From Oscillospiraceae bacterium (lineage in GTDB: Bacteria; Bacillota; Clostridia; Oscillospirales; Ruminococcaceae), in contig JAAVYW010000061.1 in the NCBI GenBank assembly GCA_022791315.1, positions 1-64,000 on the forward strand: DNA of 64,000 nucleotides. The letters are read 5' to 3'. Made by a program: the position numbers and the translations under genes. Below are positions 33,094-41,230 of the stretch, piece by piece (position 1 is the stretch's first letter; every line of letters begins with the position of its first letter). Under the pieces are notes generated by a model that saw only the letters and a list, made by a program, of their open reading frames with translations, searched no databases and was not told where the DNA came from.

Positions 33094-34233
33094 TCATTGC
33101 TTCACAGCCGCAGCCCTGGCCCGGTAATAGGCCGCCTGTTCCCGGTAGAGCATGGCCTGGGCCTCGTCCACCTCGTCCTGCAAATTGATGGTGTCCCAGC
33201 AAATCTCATGTTCCCCGCTCTCCCCCCTCTGCCGCAGCCACAGCCCGCAGATGCGCCGAATCACCGGCTCCAGCAGCGTCCGGTAGGCCTCCAGCTCGCT
33301 GGTGAGGATATCCGATTGCTGTTTCGACATCCGCTCGGTGGAGGACCAAGAGAGCCCCAGCATAAAGGGGGGAATCCCCAGCTTGGCCACAATCTGCTCC
33401 AAAATCAGCCGTACCGGCACCTGGGTGTCCAAAATGGGCCCGTCAGCCCCAATGGCCTTGATTTCCACATCCCCCACAGCCACAAAGTCCCTCACCTTCC
33501 CCGGGCTCATGGCCTGGGCCCATTCCCTGGCAATCATCTGGGCCCGCTCCCGGCTCCTGCCTCCCTCGCCCCCCGGCCGGTAAGTGACGGCATACCGCAA
33601 ATTCCCCGCCCGCTCAAAGTTATTCCCCATACACTGGAAAATGGTGAGTAAAATCTGGCTCACAAAGGGCAGCCCCTTGAGCAGCGATACCCCCTTGGAG
33701 CAGGAATCGGGCGGGTTCAGCGCCGAGCACACCACCAGCTCCGGGTAGGGCACCGGCTGGAAGCTCCCGCCCCGCCCCACACAAATCACAGTTTCCATAG
33801 GGTTCTCCCCCCGCTTGAGCTGCACATTTTCAATGGGCGGCAAAAAGAGGGCCCCAATCCCCCGCATATCCCTAGTGGGCAAAATCTCCCCCACTGCGTT
33901 CCCATAGGTCAGCAGCGTGTCCAAATACCCCCACAGGAAAAAGGCCACCCCCTGGTGCAGGGGCCCCACAGGCACGGTTTTCAAAAACCGCTCCAGCTCC
34001 CGGTCTGTCTCCCCCCGCCCCGTCTCCACCCGGAACGACCCCACCAGCCGGATAATCTTGCTAATCGCCGCATCAATCAGGGGAATCGATTCCCGCAGCG
34101 CCTCATAGAGCTTTGTCTCCCCCGTCTTTAAGGGCAGATACCCCATCCCAAAAACCGCCTCCCGCTCTGCCCCTGTCGTAGGCGCAGCGGCGGCGGCTTC
34201 CCTGGGCTTCTTTTTCTTCCATGGCACTAACAT
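33094..34233 (-). CDS. Phage portal protein
   Basis: The 379-residue protein follows the large terminase gene by 41 bases. Portal-like signs are LIDAAISKIIRLVGSFRVET, LLTYGNAVGEILP, LLKGLPFVSQILLTIFQCMG and PPFMLGLSWSSTERMSKQQS, the last near the conserved region that lines the channel. I place the start at 34233 after AGGAGGGAGTGCT, since the frame open further upstream overlaps the terminase. Size fits phage portals of the PBSX or HK97 type, on the short side. Confidence 0.82.
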   Translation of the reverse strand: MLVPWKKKKPREAAAAAPTTGAEREAVFGMGYLPLKTGETKLYEALRESIPLIDAAISKIIRLVGSFRVETGRGETDRELERFLKTVPVGPLHQGVAFFLWGYLDTLLTYGNAVGEILPTRDMRGIGALFLPPIENVQLKRGENPMETVICVGRGGSFQPVPYPELVVCSALNPPDSCSKGVSLLKGLPFVSQILLTIFQCMGNNFERAGNLRYAVTYRPGGEGGRSRERAQMIAREWAQAMSPGKVRDFVAVGDVEIKAIGADGPILDTQVPVRLILEQIVAKLGIPPFMLGLSWSSTERMSKQQSDILTSELEAYRTLLEPVIRRICGLWLRQRGESGEHEICWDTINLQDEVDEAQAMLYREQAAYYRARAAAVKQ

Positions 34234-34274
34234 AGCACTCCCTCCTCTTCCCGTCTTCTGGGGCCGCGTGCCCC

Positions 34275-35531
34275 TCATCCCCGGCTCAGGCTCAGGGCGA
34301 AGAACTCCTCTTCCTCCTCCAGTCCCAGCACCGTGGCTACAAAATAGCGGATGTCGTCCATGGCATGGTCGTTCTCCTTCACCGGCAATTCCGCCCCGCC
34401 CCCTTCCCGAAAGCGGTAGAGGGAAAACTCCCGCAACGTGTCCACACACCCGTCCCCTATCCGGATTTTCCCGCTCTGGATGGCGTCCCCCACCCGCCGT
34501 ATCCCGTCGGCCACGTCGTTTTTTGCCTTCTGTACCGCAAAGCGCCCGTGCCGGCGGATGCACTCCAAAAAGCTGGCTGCCGAGGGGTCTGCCACCACCA
34601 CTTCAACGGGGAGCTCCCCGGCCAGCTTTTCCAGTTGGGCGTAGTGCTCCTCGTCGGTCCGGGGCGCCCCCTCCCGGCGGGAATCATAGTAGTACTCCCG
34701 CAGCCGGTGCCATACGCCCCCGCAGAGCCCCCAAAGCCCAAAGGAGCAGGGGTTCACCGTCCCGTAGTCGCAGGAGATGATATACCGCCCGCACTCCTTG
34801 GGCCCCTGGCGGAAGGTGTGCTTCTCCGGGTCAAACATGGGGTAGACCAGCCCCTCCCCGCACACCCATTTCCCCAGGATAAACCGGTCATAAAACGCCC
34901 CCGTGTAGAGCCCCCGGTAGCGCCGCTTCACCGCCTCCGAGAGCGCCGGGTTGTCCTCCATGGTAAAGTGTAAATGCAGGGCGTTTCTCTCCTCTGCCTT
35001 TTGAATCCACTGGGTATGGAGCCAATGGAGCGGGTGTTCCGGGTTGCAGTTAAACCAGAACTTCGCCCCCTCTGCCGAGCAGCGGGCCATGGCCTGTTCC
35101 ACAAAGGAGCGGGGCATCAGCGCCGCCTCGTCAAAGAGCACGCCGCACAGCGTCATCCCCTGGATGAGCGCCGCCGAGGATTCATCCTTCCCTCCAAAGA
35201 GGTAGTAGCGGTTTTTCCTCCCCCCGCAGCTCACGTCCAGGTAGTGCCCCGATACCGATTCCCCGCAGCCAAACCCCATCCCCTCCAGCACGCCCCGCAG
35301 CGGCCGCACCAAGTTGCGCCGCAGCGAGAGGATGGTCTTCCCGCACAGCCCAAAGTCCCCGTCCTGGAATTCCGAAAACCCCCACAGCACAAAGGAGAGC
35401 GCCATGCAAAAGGTCTTCCCGCTTCTCACCGCGCCGTCGCAGAGGATGGCGTCCCGCCCCCTGTCCGGGCTCCCCCTGCACCACCAGGTCATCACCCGCA
35501 TCTGCTTTTCCGAAAAGGCCGTCAGCTTCAC
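34275..35531 (-). CDS. Terminase large subunit
   Basis: The 418-residue motor and nuclease packs DNA into heads. Walker A is GAVRSGKT (residues 33-40), Walker B GVLFDEAAL with DE at 134-135. The RNase H-like nuclease has Asp 255 (ISCDYGTVNP), Asp 315 (VVADPSA) and Asp 392-393 (HAMDDIRYF). All key residues are present, so it looks active. The start is a GTG at 35531, with AGGAGG inside the end of the small terminase gene. Closest in design to XtmB of PBSX. Confidence 0.92.
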   Translation of the reverse strand: MKLTAFSEKQMRVMTWWCRGSPDRGRDAILCDGAVRSGKTFCMALSFVLWGFSEFQDGDFGLCGKTILSLRRNLVRPLRGVLEGMGFGCGESVSGHYLDVSCGGRKNRYYLFGGKDESSAALIQGMTLCGVLFDEAALMPRSFVEQAMARCSAEGAKFWFNCNPEHPLHWLHTQWIQKAEERNALHLHFTMEDNPALSEAVKRRYRGLYTGAFYDRFILGKWVCGEGLVYPMFDPEKHTFRQGPKECGRYIISCDYGTVNPCSFGLWGLCGGVWHRLREYYYDSRREGAPRTDEEHYAQLEKLAGELPVEVVVADPSAASFLECIRRHGRFAVQKAKNDVADGIRRVGDAIQSGKIRIGDGCVDTLREFSLYRFREGGGAELPVKENDHAMDDIRYFVATVLGLEEEEEFFALSLSRG

Positions 35532-35535
35532 CCGG

Positions 35536-36036
35536 CTAATCCTCCTGCTCCTTCCTCAGCGCATTGGCCCCCTGTTCCAGCGCCTCATAGAGGGGCTTTA
35601 TCCCCTCCTCCTCCTGCCTGTCCAGTATCGCCGCCAGCGCCTCCAAGGCCTGCACCCGGTCATAGAGCTTCACCTCGCTCACCCCCCTGTTGCGCTTAAA
35701 AGCGCTCAGGGAAAACAGGTCCATCCCCTCCAGCGTCTTCTGGTCCGGCGCCTCCTCTAAAAAGGCCAGCCGTACGCAGTCCGCCGCCGAGCCAAAGGCC
35801 AGCCGCCGCAGCCCGTCCTCCAATATCTTCCTCCCGCTGTAGCCCTCCTCTTTCCTCAGCTTTTCCAAAAAATCCCGGATATCCTCCCGTGCCATCAGGT
35901 TCTCCCCCCTGGTCCTGCAGTCTGCCAGCCCGTAGCCTGCCCCCGCGGCCGCCTCCCTGGCGTTCTGCAGCCGCAGCTGCCTGCGGCAAAAGAGCTTTTC
36001 CCGCTCCGAGAGTTCCCCCTGTCTTCGTTTGGGCAT
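35536..36036 (-). CDS. Terminase small subunit
   Basis: The 166-residue protein has the helix-turn-helix opening of Terminase_2/XtmA proteins (LSEREKLFCRRQLRLQNARE, AAAGAGYG), then helices and ARED-IRDFLEKLRKEEGYS and an oligomerisation region. It selects DNA for packaging. The ATG at 36036 is nine bases after AGGAGG; the ATG at 36042 is too close to it. First gene of the operon. Confidence 0.82.
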   Translation of the reverse strand: MPKRRQGELSEREKLFCRRQLRLQNAREAAAGAGYGLADCRTRGENLMAREDIRDFLEKLRKEEGYSGRKILEDGLRRLAFGSAADCVRLAFLEEAPDQKTLEGMDLFSLSAFKRNRGVSEVKLYDRVQALEALAAILDRQEEEGIKPLYEALEQGANALRKEQED

Positions 36037-36181
36037 CTCCATCGCCCTCCTTTCCCCTTCACCATTCCCCCTCCCCGCCCCAAAAGTTGCATATCCCCCT
36101 GCAACCAAATGAAAAATTTTCAAAAAAAATCAGCCCATAAGCCAAACCTTTTAGAATTTCCTGGTTTTTGCCCGTTAAGCC

Positions 36182-36210
36182 TTGATAATTATTTCGGAAT
36201 AGTGTATTCT
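36182..36210 (+). promoter_or_regulatory. ireB promoter
   Basis: TTGATA (36182-36187), 17-base spacer, TATTCT (36205-36210), 58 bases before ireB. It overlaps a minus-strand promoter for the phage-derived operon. Confidence 0.6.
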
Positions 36211-36231
36211 ATATATAATATCTCATGTCAA
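36203..36231 (-). promoter_or_regulatory. Possible promoter of the phage-derived operon
   Basis: On the minus strand TTGACA (36231-36226), 17-base spacer, AATACA (36208-36203). The -35 is perfect, the -10 weak. The leader to the small terminase start is about 165 bases and AT-rich. Confidence 0.45.
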
Positions 36232-36268
36232 ATGAAAACCCAGCCATGCGCAGAATAGGGGTGTCCTG

Positions 36269-36514
36269 ATGAACGAACCTACCATGACGTTTAAAATCTA
36301 CGAAGACAAAGAAGAAGAGATGAAAAAGGTGATGACCGCCGTCTACGATGCGCTCAAACAAAAGGGCTACAATCCGGTGAACCAAATCGTGGGCTATATC
36401 CTCTCCGAAGACCCCACCTATATCACCACCTATAACAACGCCCGCGGCCTCATCCGCCGCATCGACCGGGACGAGCTGCTCCAAGCCCTTGTCAAGTCCT
36501 ATTTGAACGACTGA
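36269..36514 (+). CDS. ireB: IreB family regulatory phosphoprotein (UPF0297)
   Basis: The 81-residue protein matches IreB, a substrate of the PASTA kinase IreK/PrkC that regulates cell-wall stress responses. Signature stretches are TMTFKIYEDKEEEMKKVMTA, VYDALKQKGYNPVNQIVGYI and LSEDPTYITTYNNARGLIRR. The N-terminal threonine near TMTF lies where IreB is phosphorylated. In most Firmicutes it sits with alaS and ruvX; here it is alone, between the phage-derived operon and an aldo/keto reductase. Confidence 0.9.
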   Translation: MNEPTMTFKIYEDKEEEMKKVMTAVYDALKQKGYNPVNQIVGYILSEDPTYITTYNNARGLIRRIDRDELLQALVKSYLND

Positions 36515-36532
36515 CCCAAACACCAAGGAACA

Positions 36533-36577
36533 GCGGCTTTCCCCGGCCCCAAGCCCGTCGGGGAAAGCCCGTTTTTT
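36533..36577 (+). terminator. ireB terminator
   Basis: GGCTTTCCCCG and CGGGGAAAGCC with a 12-base loop, then CGTTTTTT. Confidence 0.85.
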
Positions 36578-36665
36578 CATCGGAAGGGAGCAAAGGCCGA
36601 ACATAACTTCCCAGCCTGCCCCTTGGGGCTTTCGCCGCCGGAGCGGCAGCGATTTTGTTTCACAA

Positions 36666-36715
36666 AACCATCCCCCAACGGGGAGAAAGGAAGCCTTCGC
36701 AGGGGCGAAGGCCAC
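36666..36715 (+). repeat. Short dispersed repeat B, copy before the aldo/keto reductase
   Basis: CCATCCCCCAACGGGGAGAA then AGGAAGCCTTCGC, four bases, GCGAAGGC. Near-identical to the minus-strand copy at 24711-24755. It provides AGAAAGGAA followed by a hairpin just before the start codon region. Confidence 0.7.
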
Positions 36716-36725
36716 GGTTAAAAGG

Positions 36726-37673
36726 ATGCAGTATGTCCCCCTTGGCGCCTCCGGCCTCACCGTCTCCCGCCTCTGCGGCGGCACGCTCACCGTGGGCCCC
36801 CTGCAAAAGGACCTGTCCCTGGACGAGGGCTCTGCCGTCCTGGCCCACGCCATGTCCCGCGGCGTCACCTTCTTCGACACCGCCCAGCTCTACGAGACCT
36901 ATCCCTATCTCCGGGAGGCCATGCGCCGCTGCGGCAAGTACAACTGTGTCATCTCCTCCAAAACCTACGCCTATACCCGCGAGATGGCCATAGAAGCCGT
37001 AGAGCAGGCCCGCAGGGAGCTGGATAGGGACTATATTGACATCTTCATGCTCCACGAGCAGGAGAGCGTCTATACCCTGGAGGGCCATAAGGAGGCCCTG
37101 GATGTCCTTTACGAGTACAAGGCCAAAGGCGTCATCCGCGCTGTGGGCGCCTCCATGCACCACATCGCCGCCGTCCACGGCGCAACAGAAAAGGGGCTGG
37201 ACGTCATCCACCCCCTCATCAATGTGGCCGGCCTCGGCATTGTGGATGGCACCAGGGAGCAGATGGAGTCCGCCCTGCGGGCCGCCAAATCCCAAGGCAT
37301 CGGCGTCTTCTCCATGAAACCCCTGGGTGGCGGCAACCTGTTCCCCCGTGCCGCCGAATGCCTCCGCTATCTCCTAACCGCCGATTTCACCGATGCCATC
37401 GCCATCGGCCTCCAGTCCGTCGAAGAGGTAGACGCCAATATCGAGTTCTTTGAAACCGGCTCTTTCTCCCCCAAAGCCCAGCAAAACCTGGCCGCCAAGC
37501 AGCGCCGCCTCCATATCGACGAGTGGTGCACCGGCTGCGGCACCTGTGCCGCCCGCTGTCCCCAGCAGGCCCTCTCGGTCCAAAACGGCCGCTGTGTCTG
37601 TGCGCATTCCCGCTGCCTCCTCTGTGGCTATTGCAGCAGCGTCTGCCCCATGTGGGCCATCAAAGTTGTTTAA
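36726..37673 (+). CDS. Aldo/keto reductase with C-terminal ferredoxin domain
   Basis: The 315-residue protein has an aldo/keto reductase barrel with the catalytic tetrad visible: Asp and Tyr in FFDTAQLYETYP, Lys in VISSKTYA and His in IFMLHEQE. Residues about 262-315 add two [4Fe-4S] motifs (CTGCGTCAARCP and CLLCGYCSSVCP). Such fusions are common in anaerobes and may link ferredoxin to carbonyl reduction. The ATG follows repeat B, which supplies the nearest strong ribosome-site-like sequence. Followed by a small gene 29 bases later. Confidence 0.9.
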   Translation: MQYVPLGASGLTVSRLCGGTLTVGPLQKDLSLDEGSAVLAHAMSRGVTFFDTAQLYETYPYLREAMRRCGKYNCVISSKTYAYTREMAIEAVEQARRELDRDYIDIFMLHEQESVYTLEGHKEALDVLYEYKAKGVIRAVGASMHHIAAVHGATEKGLDVIHPLINVAGLGIVDGTREQMESALRAAKSQGIGVFSMKPLGGGNLFPRAAECLRYLLTADFTDAIAIGLQSVEEVDANIEFFETGSFSPKAQQNLAAKQRRLHIDEWCTGCGTCAARCPQQALSVQNGRCVCAHSRCLLCGYCSSVCPMWAIKVV

Positions 37674-37702
37674 CCATCTATCACAGAAAGGATGACAATA
37701 CA

Positions 37703-38014
37703 ATGGCAGAACGAAAATCCAATTTCAAATCCGGAGAATTCCTCCGTTACAAGGGCCGTCCCCTGGTGCGCAGCGGCAACACCCTCTACTATGGCAACAT
37801 GTACGAGAAATGCGTTATCATGCTGGAAATCCTCACCGAAAAAGAGGTAAACGGCCAGCAGCAGGCCGACCGTGTCTGGGTCCAGCTCATCTCCACCGAC
37901 GAATCCCTCCCCCCCGCCCAGCGCATCCTCAACAAGTCCGAAAAAACCGGCCTCTACAACGCCCTGGACGTGGGCTCCATCTGGCTGGAACGGGAGCTGG
38001 GCCCCGCAGAGTAA
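37703..38014 (+). CDS. Conserved small protein of unknown function
   Basis: The 103-residue soluble protein starts at 37703 after AAAGGATG. It opens with FKSGEFLRYKGRPLVRSGNT and continues ILTEKEVNGQQQADRVWVQL, ending in a short acidic tail. No membrane segment or known motif. It follows the aldo/keto reductase in what seems to be one operon and ends before a terminator. Confidence 0.6.
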   Translation: MAERKSNFKSGEFLRYKGRPLVRSGNTLYYGNMYEKCVIMLEILTEKEVNGQQQADRVWVQLISTDESLPPAQRILNKSEKTGLYNALDVGSIWLERELGPAE

Positions 38015-38032
38015 AAAGAGCAAAACAAGTGC

Positions 38033-38068
38033 AAAAATAGCCCCTCTCACCTGAGAGCGGCTATTTTC
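38033..38068 (+). terminator. Terminator
   Basis: AAAATAGCC-CTCTCA pairs with TGAGAG-GGCTATTTT, followed by a T/C-rich run. Confidence 0.75.
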
Positions 38069-38187
38069 TTTCCCTTTTTTCTCCCGGCAACCGCCGGTTG
38101 CCGGATTTCCAGCTCCTCCTGGTTGCCCCGCAACCGCCCCCTATGCTATGCTGTTGTCAAATAAGAACCGAAAGGAAGTGCTTCCCC

Positions 38188-38790
38188 ATGAATCTGTCCG
38201 ACCGTATCCAGCTGCTGCGCAAGGCCCGTGGCCTCTCCCAGGAGGAACTCTCCGTCCATCTGGGGGTCTCCCGCCAGGCGGTGAGCAAGTGGGAGTCCGG
38301 CCAGTCCCTCCCCGACCTCGAGCGCATCGTAGACCTAAGCGCCTTCTTTGGCGTCACCACCGACTATCTCCTCACCGGTGCCGCCCCGCCCGAGCCCCCC
38401 GCCAACGATAAAGCTGTCGTCGGCCGCATCCTCACCATCGCCGCCCTATTTTTTATCTATCTAGGCCTCTTCTCCGCCTTCGCCTCCTGGCCCAGGGAAC
38501 AGACCCTTACCTGTGTCTGGGGCTCCCTTATCATCCAGGCCGTGGGCGTCGCTGCCTATTTCATCGGCCGCCAGTTCTCCGATGCCCCCTCCCCCGCCGT
38601 CTGGTGGCTGGGTGTCGCCGGTTGCCTCTTCCTGCCCCTCTCCCTCCTCACCGGCGTGGCCTCCCTCCTCCTCTTCCGCCACAGCGGCCCCGCCCCCTAT
38701 CCCCAGTCCCTCCCCCATGCAGCCCTCTTCCTCCTTCTCCCCGCCCTCGCCTTTCCGCTCTTCCGCCTCCTCCAAAAACACCGCCAGTAA
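38188..38790 (+). CDS. XRE-family regulator with membrane C-terminus
   Basis: The 200-residue protein has a helix-turn-helix ([40 protein letters not shown]) in residues 4-64, then four or so hydrophobic segments. This fusion of XRE domain and membrane helices is common in Firmicutes and thought to sense membrane or cell-wall state. Start ATG at 38188 with AAAGGAAG upstream. Confidence 0.85.
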   Translation: MNLSDRIQLLRKARGLSQEELSVHLGVSRQAVSKWESGQSLPDLERIVDLSAFFGVTTDYLLTGAAPPEPPANDKAVVGRILTIAALFFIYLGLFSAFASWPREQTLTCVWGSLIIQAVGVAAYFIGRQFSDAPSPAVWWLGVAGCLFLPLSLLTGVASLLLFRHSGPAPYPQSLPHAALFLLLPALAFPLFRLLQKHRQ

Positions 38791-38996
38791 CCCAATAAAT
38801 ATGCAGGCAAAGCCCTTTGTTCCCGCCGACACGTCAAACGTGTTTTGAGCACACCATTGATAGGTTGAGCAATTCCGCCTTAAATCCTATTCCGCACTTC
38901 TTCCCTTCCCGTAGCCTTCCGGCATACTTTTTTTGAAACATATTGTCTTTTTCCTTTTCCAGATTCTTTTTGAGCATCTCCTCAGCAAGAGGGTCA

Positions 38997-39035
38997 AAAA
39001 AGGGCACGCCCGGCCAAAAGCCGCGTGCCCCTTTT
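38997..39035. terminator. Bidirectional terminator
   Basis: GGGCACGC and GCGTGCCC flank GGC-CAAAA-GCC, with A and T runs either side. The gap from 38791 to here holds no gene I can see. Confidence 0.75.
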
Positions 39036-39705
39036 ATTTCCCCTGTTCCAGCAGCCCCGCTAAATACCGGTAGTGCTCCTCTAGCCCCGGTTTCTGCCAG
39101 GCCCGCCTCGCCTCCCGCAGCAGTTCCCCGGCCCGGCCCCGCTCCCCGGTCCCAATGGCCGCAAAGATATCCAGCACCGCCACATTCCCCCCATAGGCCT
39201 CTCCGCCCCGGTAGGGCGCGAATTCCCCCTGGCTCCTCCCATATAGCTCCATCCCCCTGCCCCATTGCCCGGTGTAAAAATAGCAGCAGCACAAATTCAG
39301 CCTCTGCACCATCTTCATCACGCCTCTCAGCTTTTCCCCCTCCAATCCCTCCAGGATTTCCGCCGCCCTGCCATATTCCCCCTGGCGGCAATACCCCGCC
39401 GTCAGGTTTATCCGCAGCTGGTTCTGTAGCTGCCGTCCCCTGGCGCCCTCCAGCAGCTTTTCCACTTTTTCCAGGTACTCCCCCGTCTTCCCCTCCTCCA
39501 GCAGCTTCGCCGCCTCCAGCATCTCCCGCCGGTACTTCCGGTAATACAGCTGCCCCGCCAACGCCAGCGCCGCCAATACTGCCGCGCCCGCAGCCCAGTA
39601 CCAGCGCAAAAAGGCCTTGCTGTCCACCTGCAACCCCTGCTGTAGGAAAACCAGCAGCAGCCCTAACCCAATCCCCACTGCCAAAACCCGCAAAACACGC
39701 TTCAC
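39034..39705 (-). CDS. Membrane-anchored TPR-like protein
   Basis: The 223-residue product has two N-terminal hydrophobic helices (VLAVGIGLGLLLVFLQQG and YWAAGAAVLAALALAGQLYY) and then helical pairs typical of tetratricopeptide repeats (EGKTGEYLEKVEKLLEGARG, CRQGEYGRAAEILEGLEG, AAIGTGERGRAGELLREARR). The GTG start at 39705 gives a small gap after the GNAT gene; the frame open further up overlaps it. Role unknown, likely protein-protein contact at the membrane. Confidence 0.65.
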   Translation of the reverse strand: MKRVLRVLAVGIGLGLLLVFLQQGLQVDSKAFLRWYWAAGAAVLAALALAGQLYYRKYRREMLEAAKLLEEGKTGEYLEKVEKLLEGARGRQLQNQLRINLTAGYCRQGEYGRAAEILEGLEGEKLRGVMKMVQRLNLCCCYFYTGQWGRGMELYGRSQGEFAPYRGGEAYGGNVAVLDIFAAIGTGERGRAGELLREARRAWQKPGLEEHYRYLAGLLEQGK

Positions 39706-39739
39706 ACCCCACGCCGCCTTTCCCCAAGGGCTTCCCGCC

Positions 39740-40153
39740 TCAAATCTCCTTTTCCATCCATATGTGGGGGCAGTGCTCCTCCAAAAACTCCTCCCCCGCC
39801 CGGCAGTACCCCATCTTCTCATAGAATCCCGCCGCCTGTACCTGTGCCGCCAGCCGCGCCCGCTTCCCGCCCTGTTCCCGGGCCAAAGCCTCCCCGGCCT
39901 CCACAACCTGCCTGCCCAATCCCGTCCCCCGCCGCTGTTTCACCACGGCAATCCGCCCAATCACATGGGCGTCCTCCTCCCCGTCCCAGTACACCCGCGC
40001 CACAGCGGCCGGCTCCCCCTGGCAGTAAAGCACCAGATGAACGCTCTCCCCGTCCAGCTCGTCAAACTCTTCCCGGAACCCCTGCTCCTCCATAAACACC
40101 GCCGTGCGGATTTCCCTGGCCGCCTCCGGCAGCATGTCAAACCGTTTCACCAT
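39740..40153 (-). CDS. GNAT N-acetyltransferase (ElaA/YjcF-like)
   Basis: The 137-residue protein has the GNAT fold: EIRTAVFMEEQGFREEFDEL, HLVLYCQGEPAAVARVYW, the acetyl-CoA loop VVKQRRGTGLGRQVVE and AQVQAAGFYEKMGYCR near the end. The VFMEEQGF start resembles the ElaA/YjcF group. Substrate unknown. A related GNAT gene, with the same IPHVEMEK/CPHIWMEK type end, lies at 46465. Confidence 0.87.
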   Translation of the reverse strand: MVKRFDMLPEAAREIRTAVFMEEQGFREEFDELDGESVHLVLYCQGEPAAVARVYWDGEEDAHVIGRIAVVKQRRGTGLGRQVVEAGEALAREQGGKRARLAAQVQAAGFYEKMGYCRAGEEFLEEHCPHIWMEKEI

Positions 40154-40180
40154 TTTCCCTCTCTCCTTCCCAAAAATCCA

Positions 40181-40216
40181 GGCCGCAAAAACACCGAACC
40201 CGGTCTTTGCGGCCTA
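40181..40216 (-). terminator. Terminator after the DegV gene
   Basis: AGGCCGCAAA and TTTGCGGCCT pair around 16 bases, with T-rich sequence on the minus strand. Confidence 0.65.
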
Positions 40217-40261
40217 ACCCATTTCACTTCCGAATAAAGAGAACCCCCAGCGTGTTGGGCC

Positions 40262-41065
40262 TCAGTGTCTGCTCACGGTACACCCTGCACGGGTTTCCAG
40301 CACCTCCTCAAACGGTGCCAGCCGCAGCACAGCCTTGCGCACCTGTTTCACCAATTCCGGCGCGCACCCCGTGTGGGTGATAAAAACCCGCCCCAGCCGC
40401 AGGTCGTCCCGCCCCTTCAGCCTGTCCTCCACATATTGGAGAATACACCGTTCAAAACTCCCCCGATACTTCTTCCCCACCAGCATTTTCCCCTCCCGCA
40501 CCTCAATACAGGGCTTGAGCTTGAGCAGGTTGGCCCCCAGCGCCGCCACGGAGGAGCAGCGCCCGCCCTTGTGCAGATATTCCAGCGTATCAATCACAAA
40601 ACTGGCCTCCACCTTCTCTGTCAATTCGCAGAGTTCCCGGTAAATGGCCTCCGCCTCCATCCCGGCCTGAATCCTGTCCCAGGCCTCCATCACCAGATGC
40701 CCGCTCCCGGTAGAGAGGTTCCTGGAATCCACCACATACACCTGTTCCAATCCCTCCGCCGCCCTCCTGGCGTTCTGGTAACAGGAGGAAAACTCCGCGC
40801 TGATATTCACATGGATTACTGCGTCATACTCCCTCAGCATCTCTCGGAACAGCGCCTCATACTCCTCCTGGTTCACCGCCGCAGTCTTGCACAGCTTCCC
40901 CGTACTCCCCGTGTAATGGAAGACATCCTCCGGCCCAATTTCCAACCCATCCCGCAGCGCCTCTTCGCCCCGCAGGATAGTCAGCGGCGCAAGGGTCACA
41001 TCCATTTTCTCCATCAGTTCCCTTGACAAATCACAAGTACTGTCCGCTGTAATCTTAATCCTCAT
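40262..41065 (-). CDS. DegV family fatty-acid-binding protein, 3' end disrupted
   Basis: The 267-residue frame matches DegV/FakB proteins, which hold a fatty acid for phosphorylation by FakA: KITADSTCDLSRELMEKMDV, the VNISAEFSSCYQNA loop, VVDSRNLSTGSGHLVMEA and THTGCAPELVKQV. The family ends with a GxHxGPGxxG motif; here the frame stops right after GCTVSRH, while the next frame reads PNTLGVLFIRK down to 40224. So the last dozen residues, including part of the lipid-contact motif, are out of frame. The start is the ATG at 41065; a GTG at 41077 is possible. Confidence 0.85.
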   Translation of the reverse strand: MRIKITADSTCDLSRELMEKMDVTLAPLTILRGEEALRDGLEIGPEDVFHYTGSTGKLCKTAAVNQEEYEALFREMLREYDAVIHVNISAEFSSCYQNARRAAEGLEQVYVVDSRNLSTGSGHLVMEAWDRIQAGMEAEAIYRELCELTEKVEASFVIDTLEYLHKGGRCSSVAALGANLLKLKPCIEVREGKMLVGKKYRGSFERCILQYVEDRLKGRDDLRLGRVFITHTGCAPELVKQVRKAVLRLAPFEEVLETRAGCTVSRH

Positions 41066-41158
41066 ATCTCTCCCCACCCCTCCTATTTTCCCCCATTTTA
41101 CCCCTTCCCGTCTGCCTTGTCAAATTTTTCTCCCCCCGGCATCCCCCTCAGCTCCATC

Positions 41159-41230
41159 GCGCCGTGGCCGCCCATCTCAATGAGCGAAATCCCCTCCCCC
41201 TCGCCGCCTTTGCCGCCAGGCAAACAGGCC
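41159..41230 (+). repeat. Dispersed modular repeat A, short copy 5
   Basis: GCGCCGTGGCCG, then the CTCAATGAGCGAAATCCCCT module and CTCGCCGCCTTTGCC...CAAACAGGCC, as in the longer copies but with most modules missing. It lies before dgt. Confidence 0.65.

Larger units (their letters stand above)
21671..36036 (-). mobile_element. Phage-derived head and contractile-tail operon (reduced prophage or GTA-like)
   Basis: Nineteen minus-strand genes run in the classical order of a PBSX/myovirus structural module: small and large terminase, portal, protease/scaffold, decoration protein, major capsid, two connectors, tail terminator, sheath, tube, likely chaperone, short protein at the tape-measure position, LysM protein, hub, spike, gp25, J, I and fibre. 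All frames are open with good ribosome sites. There is no integrase, excisionase, repressor, replication, holin or endolysin gene, and flanking host genes (alr/GyrI-like and ireB) look undisturbed. No flanking att repeat was found. Composition resembles the surrounding chromosome. Confidence 0.85.

Noticed and set aside
40224..40275. Programmed frameshift in the DegV gene
   Set aside because: No slippery heptamer or following pseudoknot is evident, so a mutation or base-call error is more likely.
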